Shown: positions 7,799 through 15,600 of the stretch, piece by piece
Layout: each line of letters starts with the position of its first letter
How positions within the stretch are numbered: the stretch's first letter is position 1
DNA from: an uncultured Porphyromonas sp.
GTDB lineage: Bacteria > Bacteroidota > Bacteroidia > Bacteroidales > Porphyromonadaceae
Direction: 5' to 3'
Assembly: GCA_900554935.1 (NCBI GenBank)
Contig: USJF01000003.1
Span: 1-21,294 of the forward strand
Length of the DNA stretch: 21,294 bases
Made by a program: the position numbers and the translations under genes
Notes under the pieces: model-generated
Database searches by the model: none
The model's input: the letters and a program-made list of their open reading frames with translations, nothing else
What the model was told of the DNA's origin: nothing

Positions 7799-8602
7799 TT
7801 ACTGCATACCGTAGGTGTGTATACTTTGAGAAGCAGAGGGCAGGTAATTCACTCCATACCAGCACATCTGTAGGCAGATGAAGCTGAAGATGAGTAGGAC
7901 TACAGCTAGTTTTACGCGCCTTGGGTAAAAGTGTCGAATATGTAAAAAAATCAAGTAGCTACACATCGTGATGGCGGCCCAAGTCTCCTTTGGATCCCAA
8001 CCCCAGTAGGTCCCCCAAGCAGCTTTGGCCCAAACTGCTCCGAGGAGAAGCCCAAACATCAAGAAGCCTAGCCCAGTGTAGACAAGATTGTCCATTACAT
8101 AGAGCTTTCGGTAGTCGTTTTCTTTTTTCTTCCAAAGAATGTAAATGCCAATGAGGAGCGCCACACCCAGCAATCCGTATGAAAACATATAGGAGATCAC
8201 GTGTGGTACAAAGTAAAAGCTCTGTAGCGCTGGCATCATGCTTTTGCTATGGAGCTGAGGCTTAAGGATATTGGTAATGATAAAGACACCCGCTAAGACT
8301 GTGCTGAAACTGAATATCCATTTATAGCCCCATCTAATGTAGACCAATAGTCCAGATAGGATAACAAATAGTGAGTAGAAGAGCCGTGTCTCTCCTTGAG
8401 TCCTCATAGGTGGGCGCTCTTGGCTCATCCACATTCCTGCAATAAAGATGCTGAATACAATCAGGGCAAGGGCCATAACTGCAATAGCAATATTTTTCTT
8501 GTCTTTCCACGCTAGATAGGCCGATACGCCACTCAGCAAGATAGTGATTATCCCAAAGAAGGGGAATACTTCCCAATCGGCCAATTGTAAGATCTCATTC
8601 AT
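7799..8602 (-). CDS. ccsA: Cytochrome c biogenesis protein CcsA/ResC (system II heme export and ligation)
   Basis: Integral membrane protein of 267 residues with about eight hydrophobic segments, from the HemeHandlingProtein family. The signature WWD domain is at W196-W208 (WGTYWGWDPKETW). Histidines likely to flank the heme are H134 in FVPHVISYMF and H221/H224 in FLHIRH. With ResB it carries heme across the membrane and attaches it to CxxCH motifs of exported apocytochromes; the nine hemes of NrfH and NrfA next door are the obvious clients. Its ATG overlaps the resB stop (ATGA), so translation is coupled. Size and motifs are normal for the compact Bacteroidota form. Confidence 0.93.
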   Translation of the reverse strand: MNEILQLADWEVFPFFGIITILLSGVSAYLAWKDKKNIAIAVMALALIVFSIFIAGMWMSQERPPMRTQGETRLFYSLFVILSGLLVYIRWGYKWIFSFSTVLAGVFIITNILKPQLHSKSMMPALQSFYFVPHVISYMFSYGLLGVALLIGIYILWKKKENDYRKLYVMDNLVYTGLGFLMFGLLLGAVWAKAAWGTYWGWDPKETWAAITMCSYLIFLHIRHFYPRRVKLAVVLLIFSFICLQMCWYGVNYLPSASQSIHTYGMQ

Positions 8603-9906
8603 AATGATTCCTCTTCTTTTTTAGTTCGTTTGTAGATAGAGTTGGAGGGGCCTAGGAGCAAGAAGATTGCTCCTGTAAATAGCACCCAAATGGAGACGAG
8701 TACTGGTGTAAGCCACGGGTCGTAGACCAATTCAACCTCTGTGCTAGTAGCCCACCGCCTCATCTCCTCATCAAAATTGAGCTGATATACATACCAATCC
8801 CTTACCTTGAGGGGGTCATTGACCGAGATTACCTTACTTCCAGCACCACCATCTTTGAGGTAATAATCTAGAGTGGCATAGTACTGCCGTATCTCTGGGA
8901 AAGGCATAATGATGCAAGTCGTCTCATCAAGGGAAAGCGCTCTATGGGGAAATAAGTAGCTTCCACAGCTCACCCAACCATTGTAGGTCTTACTCCCCTT
9001 GTGTGCGGTGATGTGTGCTGCAGGGGCACCGCCGGAACTGGCGAATTGGCTAAAGACAATAGTGGAGTCCCTCACCAGTGGTGCACCAAGTGGCAGAAGT
9101 TCATCTACCGAGACTTTCCAACCGTTGAGAAGCCCAGTGGTAGGTATCTCCTCAATGTTGAGCATATCGGGCCGACTCTCAGGGAGTACTTGCCCCGTTT
9201 CCGTATTAAGTAGCATCAGCTTTGGTGGATACTCATCGAGCGTAAAGTGCTTTAGCTCTAACGCAATCGGAAGCTCCTCCACTGCATGGGTCGCTTGGTT
9301 CGTTCCTCGCCACTCCACTTCGTCCTCAGTTAGTGCCATGGTATACCGTTGCATATTGCTACCACTGACTAAGGCGAAAAATAAGAATCCATAAAGCCCA
9401 AGGTGATTGAGCATAAAACCCAATTCCCTCACTGAAAACTTAAAGGCTAAAAGTCGCCGAATAGTTACAGAACCAAGAACCAGTAATAGGTAGATGTAGA
9501 TGGTATTGAAAGGGTGAGAATGGATCATAGCGCTCCAACCCGAGGTGTGAAACAATCCGCCTAGCCCATTAGCCATCCTTGGGTCAATCTGTTTGGAGAA
9601 ACCCATTATGGTCAAGAGCAAAAGAAACGCTGAGAGTGAAGTAATAGTGGCGGCTGGGGAAACAATGAAGCGGACGAAGTGCAACTTATTTCCCCGCTTT
9701 CTTGAAAGAATACCGATAAGTAGTGTAGCAATAATTAGTACACTGAGTACCACCGTACTAATGGGGTGGGTAAAACCGCCTGCGGGGATAGGCCCCATCA
9801 CCCATTGCCATATATAGCTAATCAGTAGGAGCCCACCTACTATCGCCCAACCCTCTGGATAGCCCCATCGACCACTCCAGATATTTCGCTTCTCTTCCTT
9901 CATCAT
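8599..9906 (-). CDS. resB: Cytochrome c biogenesis protein ResB/Ccs1-like
   Basis: 435-residue membrane protein, partner of CcsA in system II. Hydrophobic helices are at about 21-37, 49-67, 84-103, 134-150 and 164-181, then a large extracytoplasmic domain (about 185-395) and a final helix (398-418) with the usual ResB ending DPWLTPVLVSIWVLFTGAIF. H168 in MLNHLG is a candidate heme-contacting histidine. ResB proteins hold apocytochrome and help reduce its cysteines while CcsA delivers heme. It begins 22 bp after the SUMT stop and overlaps ccsA by 4 bp, so the three genes probably share a transcript. Sequence identity within this family is low, so the call rests on topology, the C-terminal signature and the ccsA overlap. 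Confidence 0.88.
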   Translation of the reverse strand: MMKEEKRNIWSGRWGYPEGWAIVGGLLLISYIWQWVMGPIPAGGFTHPISTVVLSVLIIATLLIGILSRKRGNKLHFVRFIVSPAATITSLSAFLLLLTIMGFSKQIDPRMANGLGGLFHTSGWSAMIHSHPFNTIYIYLLLVLGSVTIRRLLAFKFSVRELGFMLNHLGLYGFLFFALVSGSNMQRYTMALTEDEVEWRGTNQATHAVEELPIALELKHFTLDEYPPKLMLLNTETGQVLPESRPDMLNIEEIPTTGLLNGWKVSVDELLPLGAPLVRDSTIVFSQFASSGGAPAAHITAHKGSKTYNGWVSCGSYLFPHRALSLDETTCIIMPFPEIRQYYATLDYYLKDGGAGSKVISVNDPLKVRDWYVYQLNFDEEMRRWATSTEVELVYDPWLTPVLVSIWVLFTGAIFLLLGPSNSIYKRTKKEEESL

Positions 9907-9928
9907 CCCATATTTTATTTAGTAGATA

Positions 9929-11158
9929 TTACTTTCCTTTGGGCTTTTTGGAGGCTCCGGTCACGGCGTCAACGCTGCTAGGCATTACTTTCGCTTTATC
10001 GCCGATTAGGTAGCTTGCTACTTCATTGTAGGAGCCGAGGGTGATGGCATTGTACCCCTTTGTGCTGAGAAGGTCAGTGATCTTCTTCCCAAGAGTAATG
10101 ATGGTTGCCTTTGGGCTTATCACATTGATTCCCTTCTCCTCGCAGAGCTTAAAGTAGGCCTCGACACTCTTGGTATTTGAAAATACGATGTGAGTAAACT
10201 CCACCTCTTTGAGCATCTCTAGGTACTCTTTGCTGTACTTATTAGGGTCTTTGCTGGCAATTGTAAAGGCCAATGCTACCTCATTCTCTAGTCTTGGCGT
10301 GAGCTCACTCACCTTTCTATTGAGTGTGATTGAGAGCACTTTCATCCCATTATTGTCTTTTGAGGGCTGGTAGTTCTCCGTCACATTGACCACCTCACCT
10401 ACGAGGAGCAGACCAGGCGTAAGCTTCGCGTAGTCGGTAAAATCAGCTGTGAAGTCTTTGAGCGCTCCGCGAAAAGCCTTTTGCTCAGGCAGAGTGCCCT
10501 TACTAATAATAGCTGCAGGTGTATCGGGCGACATTCCCGACTTGATCAGTTGCTGGCAGATATCTGGGATCACTATTACACCCATATAAAAGGCTATAGT
10601 ACCCCCTTGCTCCACAAGAGCCTTCCACTTCACCGCCTCGGTAAGATTGCTATCTTTCGTGCTAGCAGTAACAAGAGAAAAGGTCCTCGCCAATCCACGA
10701 TGCGTCACTGGTATCCCCGCGTAAGCTGGTGCCGCTATCGCTGCTGTTACCCCAGGGATGACCTCAGTATCAATGCCCTTATCAAGCAGAGCGAGCAGTT
10801 CCTCACCGCCACGTCCGAATACAAAAGGGTCGCCACCCTTGAGCCTTACCACCGTATTGCCCTTCTGCGCCTCATCTATGAGCAGTTGATTGATCTCCCC
10901 TTGCGAAGGAGATGGTTTGCCAGCTCTCTTCCCTACTGGGATCAATCTCACATTCCCTTTGCAGTGGATAAGAATCGAAGGGTTTGCCAGTGCGTCATAA
11001 AGCACCACATCTGCTTTACCTAGTGCTTTCGCTCCTTTCACTGTGATAAGGTCGGGATCTCCAGGGCCAGCACCCACTAGGTATACTTTTCCACTTTGAG
11101 CAGAGAGGTTGAGGAGATTAAACAGCAGTGCTACCGAAATAAATAGGAGTCGTTTCAT
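9929..11158 (-). CDS. cobA: Uroporphyrinogen-III C-methyltransferase (SUMT) with signal peptide and short HemD-like tail
   Basis: 409 residues. SUMT uses SAM to methylate uroporphyrinogen III to precorrin-2, entry to siroheme and cobalamin. The methyltransferase domain (about 24-262) is complete: VGAGPGDPDLIT (28-39), RLKGGDPFVFGRGGEE (105-120) and VIPGVTAAIAAPAYAGIPVT (133-152). Residues about 272-388 resemble half of uroporphyrinogen-III synthase (VFSNTKSVEAYFKLC, KATIITLGKKITDLLSTKGY). The odd part is residues 1-20: MK-R, a hydrophobic core and the end LNLSAQ, a typical Bacteroidota type I signal peptide, after which SGKVYLVGAGPG starts exactly where normal SUMTs start. No other start codon could remove it. 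The start at 11158 was chosen because upstream frame to 11245 overlaps the previous gene. It lies 2 bp after the GlsB-type gene and 22 bp before resB. Export of a SAM enzyme is unexplained. Confidence 0.9.
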   Translation of the reverse strand: MKRLLFISVALLFNLLNLSAQSGKVYLVGAGPGDPDLITVKGAKALGKADVVLYDALANPSILIHCKGNVRLIPVGKRAGKPSPSQGEINQLLIDEAQKGNTVVRLKGGDPFVFGRGGEELLALLDKGIDTEVIPGVTAAIAAPAYAGIPVTHRGLARTFSLVTASTKDSNLTEAVKWKALVEQGGTIAFYMGVIVIPDICQQLIKSGMSPDTPAAIISKGTLPEQKAFRGALKDFTADFTDYAKLTPGLLLVGEVVNVTENYQPSKDNNGMKVLSITLNRKVSELTPRLENEVALAFTIASKDPNKYSKEYLEMLKEVEFTHIVFSNTKSVEAYFKLCEEKGINVISPKATIITLGKKITDLLSTKGYNAITLGSYNEVASYLIGDKAKVMPSSVDAVTGASKKPKGK

Positions 11159-11160
11159 GC

Positions 11161-11415
11161 TTACTTTTCTCCTTTTTTGCCAAATAGGCGACCTATAAAG
11201 ATGAGGATGCAGGCGCCGATGATCGCTACTACTAGTCCTGCCCACCAGCTATCGCCTGCAGAGAGGTCTAGTAATTTTAGTACCCAACCACCTACCACTC
11301 CACCGAGTAGTCCGAGGATGATATCTACGATCCATGAGTTGCCTTTTCCTGGCATAATCCAAGCAGCTACGCTACCTGCTATAAATCCTGTAAGAAGTGT
11401 AATTAGAAAGTTCAT
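11161..11415 (-). CDS. GlsB/YeaQ/YmgE (transglycosylase-associated) family membrane protein
   Basis: 84 residues with three hydrophobic segments and the family's glycine patterns (GFIAGSVAAWIMPGKG, DIILGLLGGVVGGWVLKLL, AGLVVAIIGACILIFIGRLF), ending in a lysine-rich tail. Proteins of this family are small stress-induced inner membrane proteins with no established biochemical role; the transglycosylase label is historical. It lies 13 bp after rsmD and only 2 bp before the SUMT start, so it is probably in the same transcript as both. Confidence 0.88.
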   Translation of the reverse strand: MNFLITLLTGFIAGSVAAWIMPGKGNSWIVDIILGLLGGVVGGWVLKLLDLSAGDSWWAGLVVAIIGACILIFIGRLFGKKGEK

Positions 11416-11428
11416 AATTCAATTGCTT

Positions 11429-11986
11429 TTATATGTTTTGATTATTATTCCAAGTAAAAAATGAGAAGTGGACAGTCCCATACTTACGCATCTCCAAGAA
11501 ATGCGCCTCATTGCTAAAGTCATAGACTTTGGGGTGTTCCACAACTAGGGTGCCTTTAGGGGATAGTAGCTGACTGCTCATAATCCGCCTAGGTATTTCG
11601 GCAAGCAGAGCGAGGTCGTAAGGAGGGTCGGCAAATATCAGGTCAAAGGAGCCAAAAGAATCGCTATTCTCAATGAAGCTAAATACATCTCGCGTCTGTA
11701 CACTATAGTCATTATCGTCCAATTGGTCCGCCACTGATTTGATAAAAGCGGTGTGGCGTGGGTCTTTTTCGATCGCCAGCACCTCCTTGGCACCTCGTGA
11801 GAGAGCTTCGAAGCCAATGCTACCACTACCCGCAAAGAGGTCTAAAAAGCGAGTTTCCTCCCAATTGACCCTATTCTGAAGGATATTAAAAAGAGCCTCC
11901 TTTGCCACTTCTGTAGTGGGACGACCTCTAAAGTTCTTGGGAAGTTCAAAGCGACGCTTCCCATATATGCCACTTATAATCCGCAT
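11429..11986 (-). CDS. rsmD: 16S rRNA (guanine(966)-N(2))-methyltransferase RsmD
   Basis: 185-residue Rossmann-fold SAM methyltransferase that modifies G966 of 16S rRNA in the cytoplasm. N-terminal MRIISGIYGKRRFELP and RPTTEVAKEALFNIL match the family. The SAM site is DLFAGSGSIGFEALSRGA (from residue 49), followed by AIEKD, and the catalytic motif is DPPY (120-123). Length is normal. The start overlaps the end of the DUF3822 gene by 13 bp, a pairing that recurs in Bacteroidota. GlsB follows after 13 bp. Confidence 0.95.
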   Translation of the reverse strand: MRIISGIYGKRRFELPKNFRGRPTTEVAKEALFNILQNRVNWEETRFLDLFAGSGSIGFEALSRGAKEVLAIEKDPRHTAFIKSVADQLDDNDYSVQTRDVFSFIENSDSFGSFDLIFADPPYDLALLAEIPRRIMSSQLLSPKGTLVVEHPKVYDFSNEAHFLEMRKYGTVHFSFFTWNNNQNI

Positions 11987-12792
11987 GCGATGTGTAATTG
12001 CTCCAATGGATGTACTAGTGCTTTCTTGCTCCTAGGCGAGAGCTCAATCCTTTCTACACTGCTCTCAAGCAGTTGCTGGATGCTTTCCTGTGCCCTATTA
12101 GTAAATAGGTAGAGAGGGTCGGAGTGAGGATCCAATTGAAATTGGCGGTACAATGCTGTAATGTAGTAGAGACAATCGGCCTCAGAGACAATCCTATACA
12201 GGTTGGCGAGAAGCAACTCCCCCGACCGAGCTACCACTACTTGTATAAACTCCTTACTAATATAGGCCGTAACCAGCTGCGGATGCTCACGCCTCGACTT
12301 CCGCAGTGTGTAGATGACTTGTGTGGAGATATGGTGCCCGAAGGATGGTAGGGAGAAAGAGCGTTGGCAGAAGTCAAAGAGCTCCTTATTAACAGAGTAG
12401 ACAATATGGAGATGCTCCTCCTCAATTGCCTTCGTCAATACCTTACGCCCTTCCAAATCAGTAGTCAGTGCTAGCCAATCTTCGGGCGAAGCGCTATCGA
12501 ATAGATCCTCCGGAATAATGGCAAAAGGGGCTCCATCCTCCACTAGGATGGTCGTGCTCTTAAATGGAAGAGATAAAAGCGGATGGCTCCAGAATAGTTG
12601 CTGCATACCGCCTTCGTCAGAGCCTATTGTAGAGATACTTGTCGCCAATATAGGTTTGTCGGCTTCTTGCTCTTCAGCCAAGAAGAATATCATCTCATTT
12701 TCCAGAGTGATACGAGCCTCTACGCCCAGAGCCTCTTTTGCCGAAAGGCTCTGCTCCTCTTCTCTTGGATGGATCTCCTTTATCTCTCTCAT
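11974..12792 (-). CDS. DUF3822 family protein (function unknown)
   Basis: 272 residues from the ATG at 12792 (MREIKEIHPREEE). Recognised from its sequence style and its place immediately upstream of, and overlapping, rsmD, which is typical of Bacteroidota DUF3822 genes. It is a soluble protein without signal peptide or membrane helix. Visible segments include LVTAYISKEFIQVVVARSGE and a tail LEQLHIACGL. The repeating strand pattern is reminiscent of the actin-like fold seen in PilM/GspL-type proteins; that is inference. The frame stays open to a GTG at 12813, but that codon lies inside the terminator hairpin of the previous gene, so I prefer the ATG. No function can be assigned. Confidence 0.8.
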   Translation of the reverse strand: MREIKEIHPREEEQSLSAKEALGVEARITLENEMIFFLAEEQEADKPILATSISTIGSDEGGMQQLFWSHPLLSLPFKSTTILVEDGAPFAIIPEDLFDSASPEDWLALTTDLEGRKVLTKAIEEEHLHIVYSVNKELFDFCQRSFSLPSFGHHISTQVIYTLRKSRREHPQLVTAYISKEFIQVVVARSGELLLANLYRIVSEADCLYYITALYRQFQLDPHSDPLYLFTNRAQESIQQLLESSVERIELSPRSKKALVHPLEQLHIACGL

Positions 12793-12804
12793 AAGGGTTG
12801 CAGA

Positions 12805-12847
12805 AAAGCACACTTCCTCCGCTATTAGATAGAGAGGAGTGTGCTTT
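12805..12847 (-). terminator. Hairpin terminator of the 12878-13585 gene, 12 bp before the DUF3822 start
   Basis: The arms AAAGCACACTTCCTC (12805-12819) and GAGGAGTGTGCTTT (12834-12847) pair fully except for one bulged T. Read on the minus strand the stem is followed by TCTGCAA, so the T-run is formed by the stem base. It starts 30 bp after the upstream stop. It could terminate or merely attenuate transcription into DUF3822-rsmD. Confidence 0.7.
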
Positions 12848-12877
12848 ATAAGTGATTAGACTAGTGGGGTATGTAGC

Positions 12878-13585
12878 TTACTCCCAATTACCTGCGTTGT
12901 TATTGATCTCCGTAAGCGATCCTACCTTCAGGCCAGGATACTTGCCAATCTTATTGACACGGTCCTTAAGGTTGATCAGCTCAGTCTTATTCAGGTCGCC
13001 AAGATAGGTATCATAGTCTGCCTTAGCCTCAAAGATCTTGATAGAGATATCCGAGCTTGTTTTCACGCTAGCTGTATCCATCTCAAAAGTGGCACCATTA
13101 GAGAAAGGTATGATACCTAGCTTATTAGTATCATAGTCGGCACCGAAGATAGCCTCTTTGGCATTCAGATAAGTGGTATCACGAGTAAAAGAGACACGCT
13201 CACCATTGATGATTGAGGATAGGCCTGCTTCTTCAGCCTCTTTCCAATTGCCTGTAGCTCTCGCCTTCTTTACGATATCCCAAGCCTTTTGCTCAGTCAT
13301 ACCATCTTGTAGTTGCTTCTCCGAAAGCTCCATCACCTTGCGTACCGACTTCACTGTCCCAGTATTGAGCCAGTTGCGAAGCTCCTCAAAGTTGGCGGCG
13401 TGCACGTTATTCTCCTGCTTGTAAGCAATCTGAGCAGAGCGGATATCCATTAGCTCCTTGATCACCGCCTTCTCTCTTGCGGCCTTAGTATTCTCAAAGT
13501 CAACCGGTACACGGATGCTATTGTATACCGCCCAGCCAAGTCCTATAATAGCGAGGACCAATAAAACTCTTGATAAAATTTTCAT
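12878..13585 (-). CDS. Conserved hypothetical membrane-anchored protein
   Basis: 235 residues. One N-terminal hydrophobic helix (about 5-21), followed by charged helical sequence (to about 115) and a mixed C-terminal half. The stretch DIRSAQIAYKQENNVHAANFEELRNWL (from 47) resembles the helix-to-loop region of type II/IV pseudopilins, in which an N-terminal helix leads to an AQxAYxxxxGxY-type segment; there is no pilin prepilin peptidase site, so this is only a resemblance. The protein probably stays in the inner membrane facing the periplasm. It is divergent from the helicase gene, with 139 bp between them, and has its own terminator. TATATTTG on the minus strand (13591-13598) looks like a -7 element but lies too close to the ATG to be convincing. 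I do not recognise a named family. Confidence 0.75.
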   Translation of the reverse strand: MKILSRVLLVLAIIGLGWAVYNSIRVPVDFENTKAAREKAVIKELMDIRSAQIAYKQENNVHAANFEELRNWLNTGTVKSVRKVMELSEKQLQDGMTEQKAWDIVKKARATGNWKEAEEAGLSSIINGERVSFTRDTTYLNAKEAIFGADYDTNKLGIIPFSNGATFEMDTASVKTSSDISIKIFEAKADYDTYLGDLNKTELINLKDRVNKIGKYPGLKVGSLTEINNNAGNWE

Positions 13586-13724
13586 ACCTTCAAATATATT
13601 TGTTATTTTGCATTCAATATCAATGCTCGTACGGCACCACTTTACAGTCGTCTCTACAAAAGTAGCAACTTTTATTCAGACAGCCATACAAATCAGCGTT
13701 CAAATATAGCTATTTTCCAACAAT

Positions 13725-15167
13725 ATGAGTAATAATCGCCCAGAGATATTGGATTTTTTTGGTTTTATACCTACTTCTAGCCAGAGCGAAGTGATCAATG
13801 AGCTTCAGAACTTCTTCGCACAGGCTCCCGAGCACTCCATCTTTTTATTGCGTGGGTATGCTGGGACTGGCAAGAGTAGTTTAGTAGGGGCCTTCTCCCA
13901 CATGCTCCAGAGCATCCTATATCCTCAGATGTTGCTCGCTCCTACAGGCCGTGCGGCGAAAGTACTTGAGGGGTATTGTGGTTTACCCGCCTATACTATC
14001 CATCGAACCATCTATAGGCAGAGGATTTCACAGGATGGCGTCTCGTACGAAGTAGGGTACAATAAGCACCAGCCTGGTACTATATATATAGTGGATGAGG
14101 CCTCAATGATCAATAATGCCAATGATGGTTATGGCACCTTCGGCAGTAATCGATTGCGTGTCGACTTAGTGGACTTTTGCTTTAGCATAGAAGGAAGTAA
14201 ACTGCTACTGATCGGCGATGATGCCCAGCTTCCACCCGTTGGTACCGAGATGAGCCCTGCACTTGTCCCCGACTATCTAGTGGGCTTTTGCTCCACCCTC
14301 TATCAAGGTATCCTGAAGGATATTGTCCGTCAGGAGGAGGGGGGCGAGATTGTCTATCTTAGTTACCTCTTGCGTGGGCGTATCCTTGACCTACAGAGTG
14401 GTGAGGAGTGGCACGAACCTCTACTCCCTCTGCCCGAGGTAAAGGGCGAGGTAGAGATCATCTCGGGCTACGACTTGCCAGAGCTGATGGAGGACTCCTA
14501 TCGGCGGGTGGGGCAGGAGGAGACCTTGCTCATCACCCGCTCCAATAGAGATGCCGAAGAGTATAATAAAGCGATCCGGCACCATACACTATACTATGAT
14601 GAGGAGGTGGTACCAGGCGAAAACCTTATGGTAGTGCGCAACAACTACCTTCACTTCCCCGTAGATGAAAAGGGGCAGGCAACAAGTACCTTCATCGCCA
14701 ATGGCGAGATCCTAAAGGTGCTGAATAGCCGAAGGGAGCAGGAGCTCTATGGCTTCACCTTTAGAGATGCAGAGCTACGCGACCCGCATGGAGGCTTCGT
14801 CTCCGCCAAGATACTCCTAGATAGTCTATTCACACAGGCTCCCAGCCTCTCTCCAGAGCAAAGAGAGCGACTGTATCAAGGGGTATGCCAAGACTATCCC
14901 GAGTGTACTTCCCGACGGATGCTCTATCAAAAACTCCGGCAAGATCCCTATCTCAATGCTTTGCAAATAAAGTACTCTTACGCCATGACTTGCCACAAGG
15001 CACAGGGCGGGCAGTGGCGAGAGGTCTACCTAAGTTTTGGCTACCTTACCCCCGAGATGATCGACCTCTCCTTCTGTCGCTGGCTCTATACCGCTATGAC
15101 ACGTGCCACCGAGAAGCTATACATCATCCAACCACCCACCTTTATCTTTGGCGATCTGGAGCTGTAG
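13725..15167 (+). CDS. RecD-like ATP-dependent DNA helicase (AAA / UvrD_C_2 type)
   Basis: 480-residue superfamily 1 helicase. Motifs in order: Walker A GYAGTGKS (44-51), motif Ia APTGRAAKV (72-80), Walker B VDEAS (123-127), motif III LIGDDAQLPPVG (162-173), motif IV LLITRSN, and the C-terminal UvrD_C_2 signature YAMTCHKAQGGQW with LYTAMTRATEKLYII. It resembles the helicase half of RecD2/exonuclease V alpha but lacks the long N-terminal extension of RecD2, as do many Bacteroidota copies annotated as AAA family ATPase or exodeoxyribonuclease. Probable role is DNA unwinding in repair or recombination; partners are unknown. It stands alone, divergent from the hypothetical gene. The first ATG (MSNNRPEILDFFGF) fits. 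Confidence 0.9.
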   Translation: MSNNRPEILDFFGFIPTSSQSEVINELQNFFAQAPEHSIFLLRGYAGTGKSSLVGAFSHMLQSILYPQMLLAPTGRAAKVLEGYCGLPAYTIHRTIYRQRISQDGVSYEVGYNKHQPGTIYIVDEASMINNANDGYGTFGSNRLRVDLVDFCFSIEGSKLLLIGDDAQLPPVGTEMSPALVPDYLVGFCSTLYQGILKDIVRQEEGGEIVYLSYLLRGRILDLQSGEEWHEPLLPLPEVKGEVEIISGYDLPELMEDSYRRVGQEETLLITRSNRDAEEYNKAIRHHTLYYDEEVVPGENLMVVRNNYLHFPVDEKGQATSTFIANGEILKVLNSRREQELYGFTFRDAELRDPHGGFVSAKILLDSLFTQAPSLSPEQRERLYQGVCQDYPECTSRRMLYQKLRQDPYLNALQIKYSYAMTCHKAQGGQWREVYLSFGYLTPEMIDLSFCRWLYTAMTRATEKLYIIQPPTFIFGDLEL

Positions 15168-15293
15168 CAAGCTATAGCTAGGTCGTAGTCCCAAATGACC
15201 TGTGCCTAGTTTAATGCACGGCCCTCTCCAGCGGTTCTTTTTCGCACATAGCCTTAACCTCCTGAGGCAGAGTATGCTATCTAGCCCTTTGCC

Positions 15294-15398
15294 GAGTTTG
15301 TAACTCAGCATTTGCTTAGTTTGTAACTCAGTCAATGTTGAGTTTGTAACTCAGCCAATGTTAAGTTTGTAACTCGGTGAAGACTTAGTTGCGAACTC
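15294..15398. repeat. 23-bp-period palindromic repeat array, locus 2 (5 units)
   Basis: Cores begin at 15295, 15318, 15341, 15364 and 15387, exactly 23 bp apart. The first four are identical (AGTTTGTAACTC); the fifth is AGTTGCGAACTC. Each is a palindrome AGTT-N3-AACT with one extra C, usually preceded by G, T or A. The 11-bp linkers vary: AGCATTTGCTT, AGTCAATGTTG, AGCCAATGTTA and GGTGAAGACTT. The array lies 126 bp after the helicase stop and about 265 bp before kbl. Unlike locus 1 it has no long inverted repeat; copies are in the same orientation. Confidence 0.9.
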
Positions 15399-15592
15399 AT
15401 TTTCTCCCCCTTCCTAATTTATTGGTTAATAGACTTGTACGTCTATTTTCAATGACCAGTGATGGATTGATCGGGAAGTGGCCTGACGCGACAGAGCTGG
15501 CTATAGCTGTCTGAGACCTGCAATGGGGAGGGGGATATTGTGAGCGACTAAAAAATATGAGGTGTTATCGATGGCAAGTTAAGAATAATAGG

Positions 15593-15600
15593 TATCTTTG
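15593..15600 (+). promoter_or_regulatory. Bacteroidota -7 promoter element for kbl
   Basis: TATCTTTG matches TAnnTTTG exactly, about 64 bp before the ATG. The flanking GTATCTTTG is the same as at eno. No exact TTTG lies 19-21 bp upstream, so the -33 part is weak. Confidence 0.5.

Noticed and set aside
10481..11023. 180-codon plus-strand open frame inside the SUMT gene
   Set aside because: Antisense to the SUMT motifs; composition and length fit a chance frame.
11159..11245. N-terminal extension of the SUMT to 11245
   Set aside because: The extra 29 residues overlap the GlsB-type gene in another frame and precede a perfect signal peptide start at 11158.
12793..12813. GTG start at 12813 for DUF3822
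   Set aside because: The codon is inside the stem of a terminator; the ATG at 12792 gives a normal N-terminus.
13591..13598. TATATTTG as the promoter of the 12878-13585 gene
   Set aside because: It would put the transcription start at or just before the ATG and has no -33 partner, so support is too weak.
15294..15398. CRISPR array
   Set aside because: The repeat is only about 12 bp with 11-bp linkers, period 23; far too short for CRISPR, and no cas genes are present.
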